Assembly (NCBI RefSeq): GCF_016134045.1
Contig: NZ_CP065915.1
Span: 2,980,501 to 3,044,500, forward strand
From: Pelagovum pacificum
GTDB lineage: Bacteria > Pseudomonadota > Alphaproteobacteria > Rhodobacterales > Rhodobacteraceae
Length of the DNA stretch: 64,000 nucleotides
Direction: 5' to 3'
Shown here: in pieces, positions 23,488-33,226 of the stretch
Numbering within the stretch: the stretch's first letter is position 1
Layout of the letters: every line of letters begins with the position of its first letter
Notes under the pieces: model-generated
Seen by the model: the letters and a program-made list of their open reading frames with translations, nothing else
What the model was told of the DNA's origin: nothing
The model's database searches: none
Program-made: the position numbers and the translations under genes

Positions 23488-23775
23488 TCAGGTGCCTTCC
23501 ACCAGCAGCATGTCGCTTTCGGCGTTGTCGATCCGGATCCTCGCGACCTCCTGGTATTCGGGGGAATAGAAGGCCTTTTTCGCAGTCTCGTAGTCGGGAA
23601 ACTCGACCACGACGTGCCGTTGCTTGAGGCTGCCCTCGGCCACTTCGGACTCGCCACCGCGCACGATGAACTTGCCACCGAACCCTTCGAGGATCGGCGT
23701 GTCCCGCGCGACGTACTCCTTGTACGCCTCAGGATTCGTTACCGTGATGTGACCGATGATGTAGCCCTTGGGCAT
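23488..23775 (-). CDS. DUF1330 family protein
   Basis: The ATG at 23775 (MPKGYIIGHITVTNPEAYKEY) gives 95 residues and fits the DUF1330 family, a ferredoxin-like fold related to NIPSNAP and monooxygenase-like dimers. A longer frame reaches to 23856 but lacks a good start. It is placed between the solute-binding protein and the first permease of the importer operon. Its function is unknown. It might process or sense the imported compound. Confidence 0.88.
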   Translation of the reverse strand: MPKGYIIGHITVTNPEAYKEYVARDTPILEGFGGKFIVRGGESEVAEGSLKQRHVVVEFPDYETAKKAFYSPEYQEVARIRIDNAESDMLLVEGT

Positions 23776-23840
23776 GTCGTGTCCCCGTCCCAGTCGGAAG
23801 AGTAACAGGACGGGCCGTAGCCCGTCCTGCCAAAGGTCGC

Positions 23841-24983
23841 TTACTGCGCGAGCCAAGCCTGGAAGCGTGCGTCCAGGTCGTCGCGGTAGTCAGCCCACCA
23901 CTCGTAGTTGTAGACGAACGAGTTGGAGGTGTTCTCCGGGTTGGTCGGCATGTGCGGCGCCATGTCGATGCCCAGCTCGGCGTGGGTCGAAACCAGCGGA
24001 GCCGAGGATTCACGGGCCGGACCGTAGGAGATGTAGGCAGCCTGATCGGCCAGACGCTGGGTGTCTGTGGCGAACCAGACGAAGTCCAGCACGCGGTTCA
24101 GACGCTCTTCGTCGAGGCCTTCCGGAATGATCCAGCCGTCAAGGTCGAACACCTGCGCGTCCCAGAGCATCTCGAAGGGCTGGTCCTGCTCTTCGATCGC
24201 GGAGAACCAGCGACCGTTGTAGGAGGTGCCCATCACGACTTCGCCGTCGGCGAGAAGCTGCGGCGGCTCGGCGGCGGCGGACCACCACACGACCTGGTCC
24301 TTGATGGTGTCGAGTTTGGCGAAGGCTTGCGCCTGGCCTTCCTCGGTTTCGAGGGTGTCGTAGACTTCTTCGAACGGCACACCGTCACAGATCAGCGCCC
24401 ACTCGAGGTTGTTGATCGGGCGACGCTCGAGCGTCCGCATGCCCGGATAGGTCTCGGTGTCGAACATCGCACAGATCGAATCCGGAGCCGGCGCGTCTTC
24501 CGGCAGCAGGTCCGGACGGTAGGCGGCAGTGGTGGAATAGGCGATCTGAGGGATGAAGCAGTCGGAGACGAGCATGTCGCCGAAGTCATCCTCGGCGGAG
24601 GTGCCGTCGGGCGCCGGGGCCATCGTGTCCTCGACGTCGATTTCCATCGCGAGGCCTTCGTCGCAGAGACGGATGGCATCGGAGGCGACGACGTCGACGA
24701 GGTCCCACGTGATGTTGTCCGCTTCGGCCATGGCACGCAGGCGCGCAACGGCTTCGGCGGAGCTTTCGTCCCACGTCACGGAGACGTCGGGGTTCATCTC
24801 GAGGTAGGGCTCGACATAGGCCTTGAGCTGGCTGTTCTGGTAGGCGCCGCCCCAGCTGACGATCGTCATGCTGTCGGCCATCGGCTCGCCCGCGACGGGG
24901 CTTTCGGTGGCTTCCTGTGCAACCGCAGTCCCGGCAGCAAGCGTCAGCGCGCTTGTGGCCATCAGGAACTTGGTGAGTTTCAT
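23841..24983 (-). CDS. Periplasmic solute-binding protein (PotD/PotF-like)
   Basis: The ATG at 24983, preceded by GGGAGATACC, gives 380 residues with a clear signal peptide (about 22 residues, ending in TAVAQ). The mature protein has the family-1 binding-protein fold of the spermidine/putrescine type. It starts with the phrase TIVSWGGAYQNSQ, with MGTSYNGRW near residue 255. The ligand cannot be told from the sequence alone. Polyamines, amino acids and related cations are typical. It lies between the ATPase and DUF1330 genes and would deliver the ligand to the permeases. Confidence 0.92.
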   Translation of the reverse strand: MKLTKFLMATSALTLAAGTAVAQEATESPVAGEPMADSMTIVSWGGAYQNSQLKAYVEPYLEMNPDVSVTWDESSAEAVARLRAMAEADNITWDLVDVVASDAIRLCDEGLAMEIDVEDTMAPAPDGTSAEDDFGDMLVSDCFIPQIAYSTTAAYRPDLLPEDAPAPDSICAMFDTETYPGMRTLERRPINNLEWALICDGVPFEEVYDTLETEEGQAQAFAKLDTIKDQVVWWSAAAEPPQLLADGEVVMGTSYNGRWFSAIEEQDQPFEMLWDAQVFDLDGWIIPEGLDEERLNRVLDFVWFATDTQRLADQAAYISYGPARESSAPLVSTHAELGIDMAPHMPTNPENTSNSFVYNYEWWADYRDDLDARFQAWLAQ

Positions 24984-25072
24984 AGGTATCTCCCGTTTTT
25001 TACCCGGATCAGTAGTTCGTTCGATGCGGTGGTCCGGGCAACCGGCGCATCGTTGCACACGCACGCTCGCCG

Positions 25073-26173
25073 TCAGGCGTCGAGCGCGCGGCAATCTTCG
25101 GGGAGCCAGCCGATCTCGATCTGGCTGCCCGGCGTCAGACGCACCTGGTCGGGCGCGTTCCGCGTCTTGATGACGAAATCCTCGTTGCCCGCGACCCGGA
25201 GGCGCGTGCGGAAGATGTCGCCCATGTAGATGAACTCGAGGACCTCGGCCTTCAGGGTATGGGCACCCTCTTGAAGCCGTTCCTTGTTGTATTCTACGCG
25301 CTCGGGGCGGATCGAGACCTTCGTGCGGTCGCCGACCGACGTGACATTGACCGGCTTGGCGTCGATCACGTCACCGCTGTCGAGCTTCACGACGCAATGT
25401 TCGCCACGAAGCTCCTGGATGACACCTTCGAGCGTGTTGTTCTCACCGATGAACTGGGCGACGAAGCTGTTCTCGGGCGCTTCGTAGAGCGTGTCCGGCG
25501 CCGCGAGCTGCTGAATGCGGCCGTCGTCGAACACCGCCACGCGGTCGGACATGGTCAGCGCTTCGGTCTGGTCGTGCGTCACGTAGACCACGGTGATGCC
25601 GAGTTCGTGGGCAAGGTTCGTGATCTCGAACTGGAGCGTCTCGCGCAGCTGCTTGTCGAGCGCGCCGAGCGGTTCGTCCATGAGCACCAGCTCGGGTTCG
25701 AACACCAGAGCGCGGGCAAGCGCGATCCGCTGCTGCTGACCACCCGAAAGCTGGGCGGGGCGACGGCCCGCGAAGGAGCCCATCTGCACCATGTCGAGCG
25801 CGCGCTTGATCTTGGCCTCACGGTCGGACTTGCCGATCTTGCGCACTTCCAGCGGGAAGGCGAGATTTTCGGCCACCGTCATGTGCGGGAAAAGCGCGTA
25901 GTTCTGGAAGACCATCCCGATCCCGCGCTTGTGCGGCGGGATGTTGTTGATGGGTTTACCGGCCAGCTTGATCTCGCCGTGGGTCGCGGTCTCGAACCCC
26001 GCCAGCATCATCAGGCAGGTGGTCTTACCCGACCCCGATGGACCGAGCATCGTTAGAAACTCGCCCTTGGGCATCGAGAGGTTCAGGTCTTTCACGACGA
26101 GTGACTCGCCGTCGTAGCTTTTCTGAACACGTTCAAACGCGACGAATGCCGTGTCGCTGGCTGTATCGGCCAA
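25073..26173 (-). CDS. ABC transporter ATP-binding protein (PotA-like)
   Basis: This 366-residue ATPase powers the importer. It has Walker A GPSGSGKTT at 44 to 52, the signature LSGGQQQR near 141, Walker B LVLMDEPLGALDKQLR near 160, and the H-loop VTHDQTEALT. The C-terminal TOBE domain follows from about 275. It is the first gene of the minus-strand operon (ATPase, binding protein, DUF1330, two permeases). Confidence 0.95.
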   Translation of the reverse strand: MADTASDTAFVAFERVQKSYDGESLVVKDLNLSMPKGEFLTMLGPSGSGKTTCLMMLAGFETATHGEIKLAGKPINNIPPHKRGIGMVFQNYALFPHMTVAENLAFPLEVRKIGKSDREAKIKRALDMVQMGSFAGRRPAQLSGGQQQRIALARALVFEPELVLMDEPLGALDKQLRETLQFEITNLAHELGITVVYVTHDQTEALTMSDRVAVFDDGRIQQLAAPDTLYEAPENSFVAQFIGENNTLEGVIQELRGEHCVVKLDSGDVIDAKPVNVTSVGDRTKVSIRPERVEYNKERLQEGAHTLKAEVLEFIYMGDIFRTRLRVAGNEDFVIKTRNAPDQVRLTPGSQIEIGWLPEDCRALDA

Positions 26174-26545
26174 AAGGCGCTCCCTGAAGATTTCCGACGG
26201 TTGGTCCGTCTGTATCGGCCATGACTAAAGCGGAGCGGGACAGGCATTGCAACCGGTTCGTCGGAAATCGCTAAAATCGCGGTCAAGTGGCGCGAAATCA
26301 GGCACTTGGCAAATCGTCGCCGACCAAAAAATGCCCAATTGTCGCGGTCACGTGATGCTTCGCGACTCGGTGCAAGGGAAAATCCGGCTCGCGCAAAGGA
26401 TGTGTCGAGGAAACATCATTTCGCCTTTGTGTTGGGTAATAGGAGCCCCGGACCCCGTGACAGCGAACCACGAATTGGACAGGATGTCGGCCAAGGGTTC
26501 CGGCAGACGATCCTGGCAAAACTTAAAGTTTGGGGCGCAGTCTCC
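26174..26545. promoter_or_regulatory. Divergent region between the ABC operon and the first kinase gene
   Basis: This 372-base gap must carry the promoter of the ABC operon on the minus strand and that of the kinase gene on the plus strand. An open frame runs in phase from 26306 into the kinase gene, but it is basic, looks random, and lacks a start signal. I see no tRNA, hairpin terminator or known binding site. Confidence 0.4.
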
Positions 26546-29500
26546 ATGAACAATGTAGCGTCATTTGCGCGCGCTGTGCTGATTGCACTCCTCGGCGCGG
26601 TGACCATAGCCACGTACATGATGTCGAGCGAGGCCGCGCGCGATCGCCTCGTGACGTCGTTCGACCAGTCGACCGATCGTGGCCTCGCCACGCTGGAAAG
26701 CCGGCTCGCGCAGCATGAACGGGCGCTCTTCGTGACGCGCATGTTCCTCGACAGTTCCGACGATGTCACCGATGCCGACTGGAGCAGCTTCGCCGGGTCG
26801 CTGGAGCTTGCCGGACAACTGCCCTCCATCACCGCACTCGCCTATGTTGAAGAGTCCGGGGATGGCCTTTCCATCACGCGCCTCGCGATGGAATCCGGCA
26901 GCGATGGCTTCGCGGAGGCTTTGATCGGCAGCCCTGAATTCCGTCAGGCTGCGGAAGCGAGCGCCGAGGAGAACGCGGTGCGCCTCACCCCCCCGATCGA
27001 CGGTGCGATCGCGATGGTGCTGGCGCGTGCGCCGGCGGACAGCGCGACCGACCCCGGCTGGATCATGGCACGCGTCGATCTCGACGCGCTCTTCGCGTCG
27101 ATCGGGGAACACCCTTATTACGCCCTCAACATCGTCGACCGTGCCTCCGGCCGCCCGCTTATCGAAGCGGATGGTCTGCCAGTGTCCGAGCCCCTGGTCA
27201 CGCGATCCATGACCGTCCCGGTGAGTGGCCGGGACTGGCGGATGCATTGGGTCAGCACGGATGCCTTCGAAGCTGATCATCGCGACAATTCTGCGTGGAT
27301 CGTCCTGGCCGCGTGTCTCTGTGTCTGCGGCCTGATCGGCACCCTTCTCGTCGTGGTCGCCCGGCACGAAATGGCAATCCGCAAGACGGTCGAGCTGCGC
27401 ACGCGAGAGCTGACAGCGCGCGAGGACCTGAACCGCTCGATCATCGACAACGAGATTTCGGCGATGCTCATCATCGACGACGACGAAGTGGTGATCGGCG
27501 GCAACGACGCCGCCGCACAGCTTTTCGGGTTCGAGCGGGACGAGCTGGACGGCATCCCGCTTCGCCGCCTGATTCCGAGCCTCGCCTCGACCGAGCGTCT
27601 GTCCGCCTCCATGGTGGAGGGGCGGTCGCGGTCGGGCGACACGTTGTTCCTCGACTTGCAGATCAACTACTGGCGGACATCGGGCGATGTGCCGCGCGCG
27701 ACCGTGCTGATCCGCGACGTCTCCGAGCAGACCCGTACCTCCCGCAAGCTGACCGAGAACGAGCTCCGCTCAAACCGGGCGTTGCACGAAGGTGAGATCG
27801 GCGTCTTCGACATCAACCTGACCACTGGCCGCTCCATCGCGTCTGACAGTTGGTTCGCCCTCATGGACGTTCACCCCGACGAGGTGAAAGTGAACCCGCA
27901 GGCCTTCTTCCACGCCCGCATCCATCCCGAAGACCGCCACATCGTCGAGACGGCCGACAAGGATTGCATCGAAAGCCGGACGGAGCGTTCGATCAGCGAA
28001 TATCGTATCAGGGCATCGGACGGCAGCTGGCGCTGGATGCGCTCCGTCGCATCCGTCGTCGAGCGGGATGCAAACGGCAAGGCGCTGCGCCTCCTTGGCG
28101 TCCAGAGCGACATCACCTCGCTGCGTGAGGCGCAGTCCGCGCTCCGCCAGAGCGAAGAGCGGTTCCGCATCTTCCTGTCCCACGCGCCTGTCGGCATGGC
28201 GGTCTTCAACCGCGACGGATATTTCGTGGGCTTGAACGAAGCGATGGTGAAGCTGACCGGCTATTCGGAAACGGAGCTTCTGAGCATGCGCTTCCGCGAC
28301 CTGATGGAAGATTGCGAGGTCGCCTCGATCCTCGACGCAATCGCCAAGCAGCAGCTGAGCCGGACCCAGGGTTACCAGGGCGAACACCGCATCCTCGGCA
28401 AGTCGGGCGAAGCCCGGTGGGGCCTCGTGAACATCTCATGGACATTCGACGTGGACCGCACCAGCGATGTCTACATCGTGCAGATCCAGGATATTTCCGA
28501 GCGCCACGAGATCGAGCGCCTGAAAAGCCAGTTCGTCGCCACCGTCAGCCACGAGCTGCGCACACCTCTCACGTCGGTGAAGGGTGCCCTCGACCTCATC
28601 ACCGGCAGCATGTCGGACAAGCTGCCGAAGTCGTCGCTACGCCTGCTCGACATCGCGACGATCAACACCAACCGGCTCATCAATCTCGTGAACGACATCC
28701 TCGACCTCGAGAAGATCTCGGCCGGGCGCATCGATTTCCACTTCGAACCGGAGAGCGCGAATCTCCTGGTCGAGTCAGCCGTCAGCCAGACCCGCACCTT
28801 CGCGATTCAGCATGATGTCCATCTCAACTGGCGCGCGCAGCCCGACGATTACGAAGTGCTCGCCGACGCCGGACGGCTGAACCAGGTTCTCGTCAACCTG
28901 ATTTCGAACGCGTGCAAATTCTCCAAGCCCGGCGGCAAGGTCGAGCTGTCCTTCGCGCCCTCGGGCGACATGATCAAGTTCATCGTCCGAGACGAAGGCG
29001 TCGGCATTCCTGCCGCAAAGAGCCACCTCATCTTCCGCCCCTTCCAGCAGATCGACGGGTCCGACACGCGCGAACGCGGCGGCAGTGGCCTCGGCCTGAA
29101 CATCTGCCGCGAGTTGCTCGAACGGATGGGCGGGTCGATCGACTTCGCCAGCAAGGAAGGCCAGGGCACGACGTTCTGGTTCTGCGTCCCGAAAGCCCCG
29201 CCGCAAGCGGCGGGCCTGCCCGAGTCTCTTCAAATCTCCGAAGGATCGCTCGAGGAACTGGCGCCAGTTCGCCTTTCCCTGTCCGAGCCGAACAGCGATG
29301 AGCCGGCCGAAGGATCACAGCGAATGCGCATCCTGCACGTCGATGCAGACGATCGGTTCACACGGATGGTCAGCCAATGGTTCGACGGGGGCGCCGACGT
29401 CACAGCAGCACATTCGCTCGACGTGGCGCTGGAAGAAATCCGTAACGCCTCGTTCGATGTCGTCCTGATCGACCACAATATGGTCGAGAGCACCCCCTCC

Positions 29501-29668
29501 CCCATCGTCGAGGAGCTCGGCAGCCGTCAGCCGGCTGCGAAGATCGTGCCGCTGAACTGCCAGGGTGGTGACCTCTTCTGCACGGGACCTTCGCCCTATA
29601 CCGACGGCACGGAAGACATTTCGCGCTCGCTTGATCGGATGCGGACACAGCTGAGGTCGGTGTCCTGA
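26546..29668 (+). CDS. Hybrid sensor histidine kinase (membrane, multi-PAS) with degenerate receiver
   Basis: The ATG at 26546 (MNNVASFARAV) gives 1040 residues. A membrane helix at about 7 to 25 and another at 250 to 272 enclose a periplasmic sensor region of CHASE type. Three PAS/PAC domains follow (roughly 290 to 660). The HisKA domain has phosphorylatable His669 (VSHELRTPL). The ATPase domain has N and G boxes near 785 to 860. The last 115 residues look like a receiver starting at about 927 with D976, but the usual lysine after the fourth strand is not seen, so it may be weak or inactive. It leads a signalling cluster. Confidence 0.9.
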   Translation: MNNVASFARAVLIALLGAVTIATYMMSSEAARDRLVTSFDQSTDRGLATLESRLAQHERALFVTRMFLDSSDDVTDADWSSFAGSLELAGQLPSITALAYVEESGDGLSITRLAMESGSDGFAEALIGSPEFRQAAEASAEENAVRLTPPIDGAIAMVLARAPADSATDPGWIMARVDLDALFASIGEHPYYALNIVDRASGRPLIEADGLPVSEPLVTRSMTVPVSGRDWRMHWVSTDAFEADHRDNSAWIVLAACLCVCGLIGTLLVVVARHEMAIRKTVELRTRELTAREDLNRSIIDNEISAMLIIDDDEVVIGGNDAAAQLFGFERDELDGIPLRRLIPSLASTERLSASMVEGRSRSGDTLFLDLQINYWRTSGDVPRATVLIRDVSEQTRTSRKLTENELRSNRALHEGEIGVFDINLTTGRSIASDSWFALMDVHPDEVKVNPQAFFHARIHPEDRHIVETADKDCIESRTERSISEYRIRASDGSWRWMRSVASVVERDANGKALRLLGVQSDITSLREAQSALRQSEERFRIFLSHAPVGMAVFNRDGYFVGLNEAMVKLTGYSETELLSMRFRDLMEDCEVASILDAIAKQQLSRTQGYQGEHRILGKSGEARWGLVNISWTFDVDRTSDVYIVQIQDISERHEIERLKSQFVATVSHELRTPLTSVKGALDLITGSMSDKLPKSSLRLLDIATINTNRLINLVNDILDLEKISAGRIDFHFEPESANLLVESAVSQTRTFAIQHDVHLNWRAQPDDYEVLADAGRLNQVLVNLISNACKFSKPGGKVELSFAPSGDMIKFIVRDEGVGIPAAKSHLIFRPFQQIDGSDTRERGGSGLGLNICRELLERMGGSIDFASKEGQGTTFWFCVPKAPPQAAGLPESLQISEGSLEELAPVRLSLSEPNSDEPAEGSQRMRILHVDADDRFTRMVSQWFDGGADVTAAHSLDVALEEIRNASFDVVLIDHNMVESTPSPIVEELGSRQPAAKIVPLNCQGGDLFCTGPSPYTDGTEDISRSLDRMRTQLRSVS

Positions 29669-29820
29669 ACGCGCTGCCTCATATCCGACCTTTTTCGAGC
29701 AAACTGAAACCCAAGTGGGCAATTACCCATATTTCAAGCCAAGGGGCAGCCAGGCAATTATATGTTCGCCGCCCACCTTCTGAGGCCATTTCGGTCCGTT
29801 GGCTGCGAGATGGAGATGGG

Positions 29821-31464
29821 ATGAGTCGCAAGCTCACCAGATACGCGCGGGCCATTAGCCCGGTCGCAATCTTGTCGGCCTCGCCGGCGCTGGCAAATGT
29901 CGCCGAGCCGGCGTCGATCGCCAACGGGACCTATTGGTATGGCGCATCGATCTTCGCCATTGCAGCCGGAATTTTCGTCGCCCGCTACCGCAAGGACGCC
30001 ATGCAGCGCAGCCGGACGGAAACGGAACGCGATCTCACCCATCAGGTCGAGGCATTCAACGATCATACGATCGTTCTCGTCGGCGACGAAAACCTATGTA
30101 TCAGTTACATCAATGATCGCTTCCTGGAGACGACCGGCTACACCCGAACCGAGCTGATCGGACGACCGACCTGCTCCATCTACGTCGAAGAGGATCACCA
30201 CCAGCACGCCGAGATCGTCGAGGCGCTTCTCGCGGGATCGAGCTGGACTGGCGAGACGCGGCTGCGCTGCAAGGACGGCAGTATACGCTGGACACAGACG
30301 ACAATCCGCCCGCGGCTTGGCGAAGACGGCAAGCTGAAGGGCACGATCGGCATCCGCACCGACATCACCGAAGTGAAGGAAGCCGCGGTCTCGCAGGACC
30401 TCATCACTGCATTGCGGCACCTGACCGACCACGTTGTGATGATCGGCGCATATTCGTCACGGGTGCTCTACCTGAACGACAGCGCGATGGAGCTCTTCGG
30501 TTGGGACGAAGAGACCTACAAGCAGAAGTACATGTCGGACATCGAGTTCGACTTCGACCGTCGGGAACTCGCTGTCATCATCAACCGGCTCCGTCGGGGT
30601 GAGGCGAGCCATCTCTACTACGAAACGCGGATGCACGACCGCCCATTCCGGGCCACCATCCAGATGTTCGTGCCGACCTCGGGCGAGCCGCGGATCATCG
30701 CGCTGCTGCGCGATCTCTCCTACCAGGAGGAAGTCGACAAGGCGAAGAGCGACTTCATCTCGACAGTGAGCCACGAACTCCGCTCGCCCCTGACATCGAT
30801 CAAGGGCGCCATGGGCCTGGTGCTGTCCGGCGCGACGGGCGAGATGCCGGAGAAATCCCGCCAGCTCGTCGAGATCGCGCATCGCAACGCCAATCGGCTG
30901 ATCCTGATCGTCAACGACATCCTCGACCTCGAGAAGATCGCGGCCGGGCGCATGGACTTCAACATGAAGCCCCACGATCTGCGCGACCTGCTATGGGAAG
31001 CGGTGGAGGCGAATGAATCCTTCGCAGCCCGCTTCGATGTGACCATCCGGCTCGAAGGAGTCGACCACCCGAGCATCGCGTCGTTCGACATGGACCGTAT
31101 GCTGCAGGTGATGAACAACCTGCTGTCCAACGCCGCCAAATTCTCCCGCCCAGGCGGCGAGATCGTCGCGACGCTGTCACGGCAGGGCCGGCATTTCAGC
31201 ATTGCGGTGCGCGACAGCGGCGTGGGCATACCGAAAACCGCCCTCAACCGGATCTTCGAACGTTTCCAACAAGGCGGCCATTCCGAACCCCAGGGCCTGC
31301 GCGGCTCCGGCCTCGGCCTGAGCATCGTGAAAGCGATTGTTGAGCATCACGGCGGCACAATCGACCTCGAAAGTCAGGAAGGTCTCGGCACTACGGTCAG
31401 TTTCACGCTAGAGCCTGCCAAGACCGCAGAGTTGCCAAACACATTGCTGGTCGGCAACAGATAG
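29821..31464 (+). CDS. Sensor histidine kinase with two PAS domains
   Basis: This 547-residue kinase has an N-terminal signal-like segment, then a single membrane helix near 40 to 56. Two PAS domains cover roughly 68 to 190 and 195 to 300. The HisKA domain carries His318 (VSHELRSPL) and the ATPase domain has GVGIPK and GSGLGLSIV boxes. The start has GGAG upstream. The receiver gene 28 bases downstream is its natural partner. The kinase core closely resembles the one encoded at 26.5 kb (shared NDILDLEKI stretch), suggesting duplication. Confidence 0.93.
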   Translation: MSRKLTRYARAISPVAILSASPALANVAEPASIANGTYWYGASIFAIAAGIFVARYRKDAMQRSRTETERDLTHQVEAFNDHTIVLVGDENLCISYINDRFLETTGYTRTELIGRPTCSIYVEEDHHQHAEIVEALLAGSSWTGETRLRCKDGSIRWTQTTIRPRLGEDGKLKGTIGIRTDITEVKEAAVSQDLITALRHLTDHVVMIGAYSSRVLYLNDSAMELFGWDEETYKQKYMSDIEFDFDRRELAVIINRLRRGEASHLYYETRMHDRPFRATIQMFVPTSGEPRIIALLRDLSYQEEVDKAKSDFISTVSHELRSPLTSIKGAMGLVLSGATGEMPEKSRQLVEIAHRNANRLILIVNDILDLEKIAAGRMDFNMKPHDLRDLLWEAVEANESFAARFDVTIRLEGVDHPSIASFDMDRMLQVMNNLLSNAAKFSRPGGEIVATLSRQGRHFSIAVRDSGVGIPKTALNRIFERFQQGGHSEPQGLRGSGLGLSIVKAIVEHHGGTIDLESQEGLGTTVSFTLEPAKTAELPNTLLVGNR

Positions 31465-31492
31465 CGGACCGATTCAGCCGAGGACGGGCATA

Positions 31493-31870
31493 ATGACAAT
31501 TCGCATTCTTCACGTTGAGGACGACGACGACATCCGCGAGATCGCAAAACTCTCGCTCGAACTCGATCCGGAGTTTGAAGTGAAGCAATGCGCAAGCGGT
31601 CCCGACGCGCTTCAGTGTGCGTCGGATTTCGCGCCGGACCTGTTGCTGATGGACGTGATGATGCCGGGGATGAGCGGCGAGCAACTGCTGACCGAGCTAC
31701 GCCTGCTGCCGGGGTTCGAGACGACACCGGCGATCTTCATGACCGCCCGTGCCCAGCCGAACGAAGTCCAGAGCCTTCGGGAGCGCGGCGCGATCGAAGT
31801 GATCGTGAAGCCGTTCGATCCGATGACTCTCGCCGACCAGATCCGCGACTGCTACAATTCCGCAAAGTGA
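31493..31870 (+). CDS. Stand-alone receiver (CheY-like) response regulator
   Basis: This 125-residue protein is a single receiver domain with no output domain. Acidic pocket EDDDD near residue 9, phosphoacceptor Asp54 (LLMDVMMPGM), Thr84 and Lys106 are all in place. It begins 28 bases after the kinase gene and is most likely phosphorylated by it. It could pass phosphate to the HPt protein encoded just beyond. Confidence 0.95.
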   Translation: MTIRILHVEDDDDIREIAKLSLELDPEFEVKQCASGPDALQCASDFAPDLLLMDVMMPGMSGEQLLTELRLLPGFETTPAIFMTARAQPNEVQSLRERGAIEVIVKPFDPMTLADQIRDCYNSAK

Positions 31871-31916
31871 TGGGCTGACGCACGGCCTTCAGGCGGCGTC
31901 GCCCAAGCGACCCGGC

Positions 31917-32252
31917 TCAGGCCGCGTCGCAGTGAGTGATCGACAGGTTCAGGAACCATTCGAGCGCACGGGACAATGTCCCTGCGTCCCCGAAACCGGC
32001 TTCGCGCGCTTCGAGGAACAGGATCTCCACGTCGCGCGCGGCATCGCCGAGCTCACGTAGCCCAAGCGTGCCGGCTGCACCGGCGATCTTGTGGAGGATG
32101 TCCTCGGCCTCGCGTACATCTTCTGAGGTGGCGCGCTTGGACGAGAGCCTGAGGTTCAGTTCCTCGAGACGATCATGACGATCAACATGCACCCGCAGGA
32201 ACGCGGCTCGCACCCGCTGCATGGCAGGCGAGTCGGGGCCTAGGTCGTTCAT
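31917..32252 (-). CDS. HPt-domain phosphotransfer protein
   Basis: This 111-residue, all-helical protein has the HPt motif LHKIAGAAGTLG with the phosphorylatable His54. HPt proteins carry phosphate between receivers in multi-step relays. The ATG overlaps the stop of the receiver/GGDEF-like gene (ATGA), so the two are made together. It converges with the CheY-like gene. Confidence 0.88.
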   Translation of the reverse strand: MNDLGPDSPAMQRVRAAFLRVHVDRHDRLEELNLRLSSKRATSEDVREAEDILHKIAGAAGTLGLRELGDAARDVEILFLEAREAGFGDAGTLSRALEWFLNLSITHCDAA

Positions 32253-33226
32253 GCGCTACGGTCCAGATACCAAACCCCCGTCGGCTTGCGCTGAACCGCT
32301 TCGCGTGCGGCCTGCTCTGCCGTTTCGTGAGCTTCGGCGAGGGCGGAGATCGCACGCTCGCCCGCATGCCACGTCAGACGGATCACCTTGCCGGGCGCGA
32401 CGCGGACATTCAGCGGTTCGCCGTTGCTGAGGTGAAGCTCCATCTCGCGGATCGTGCGGTGCACGTAGTCGAGGAACTTCTTCAGGTCGGGCGACCAGCC
32501 CCCTTCAGTCACGCAGACGAACGTACCGTTGCCGACGTAGGAGATCAGGAACTGGTGCGGCTTCATGCAGTCCGACAGCGCCTCTGAGACGTCGACGATC
32601 ATGCACTGGAAGTCGAAGACCGACAGGTTCTCGTACAGTTCCTCGATCTCGCGGATGGAGAAGCCGAAGACGCTGGAGCCGAACAGGTCCTTGCGCGACA
32701 GCTGGGTGACGTAGTTTTCCAGCGCCTGGAACTCGATCACGCCATCGACGTCGCGGATGTCGAACGGCTCGTGCAGCGGCGCACCGGCATGTTCTTCAGT
32801 AAGGTCGCGGGCCCGTTCGGTCGCGAACAGCTTGGAGGTCACGCGGCGCCGCTCGTTGACGAGGCCCGCGACGAGGCCGAGCCGCGCACGCACTTCGTTC
32901 ATCTCGAACGGCTTGTTGAGGTAATCCGTAGCGCCAGCCCCGAAGGCGGCGTCGATGTAGCGCTTCTCCGACATCGCGGTGATCATCAGGATCGGCGACT
33001 TGCGATACTCGTCCCGGCTCCGGATCTCGCGGCAAAGTTCGATGCCGTCCATGCGGGGCATCTGGATGTCGAGGAGAAAGCAGTCGAACTCATCACCGTC
33101 GCCGATGAGCTCGAGGGCCTCCGCTCCCGATTCAGCCGTTTGCAGGGTGTGTTCGCCGATCGAACCGATCAACTCTCCGAGCAGTTCGAGGATGATCGGA
33201 TCATCATCAACGGCCAGAATTCGCAT
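32249..33226 (-). CDS. Response regulator with degenerate GGDEF-like output domain
   Basis: The ATG at 33226 (MRILAVDDDP) gives 325 residues. A longer frame upstream has no start signal. The receiver has Asp53 and Lys105 (NKPFEM). A linker follows. The C-terminal domain (about 165 to 300) has the layout of a GGDEF domain, but the signature loop reads YVGNGTF instead of GG(D/E)EF. It therefore looks unable to make cyclic di-GMP and may act by binding a partner. It is co-translated with the HPt gene. Confidence 0.85.
   Translation of the reverse strand: MRILAVDDDPIILELLGELIGSIGEHTLQTAESGAEALELIGDGDEFDCFLLDIQMPRMDGIELCREIRSRDEYRKSPILMITAMSEKRYIDAAFGAGATDYLNKPFEMNEVRARLGLVAGLVNERRRVTSKLFATERARDLTEEHAGAPLHEPFDIRDVDGVIEFQALENYVTQLSRKDLFGSSVFGFSIREIEELYENLSVFDFQCMIVDVSEALSDCMKPHQFLISYVGNGTFVCVTEGGWSPDLKKFLDYVHRTIREMELHLSNGEPLNVRVAPGKVIRLTWHAGERAISALAEAHETAEQAAREAVQRKPTGVWYLDRSA

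Noticed and set aside
26306..26545. Upstream extension of the large kinase
   Set aside because: The stretch is basic and random-looking and has no start signal. The ATG at 26546 leads straight into a membrane helix.
31871..31916. Possible terminator between the receiver and HPt genes
   Set aside because: The 46 bases have GC-rich pieces but no clean stem with a T-tract.
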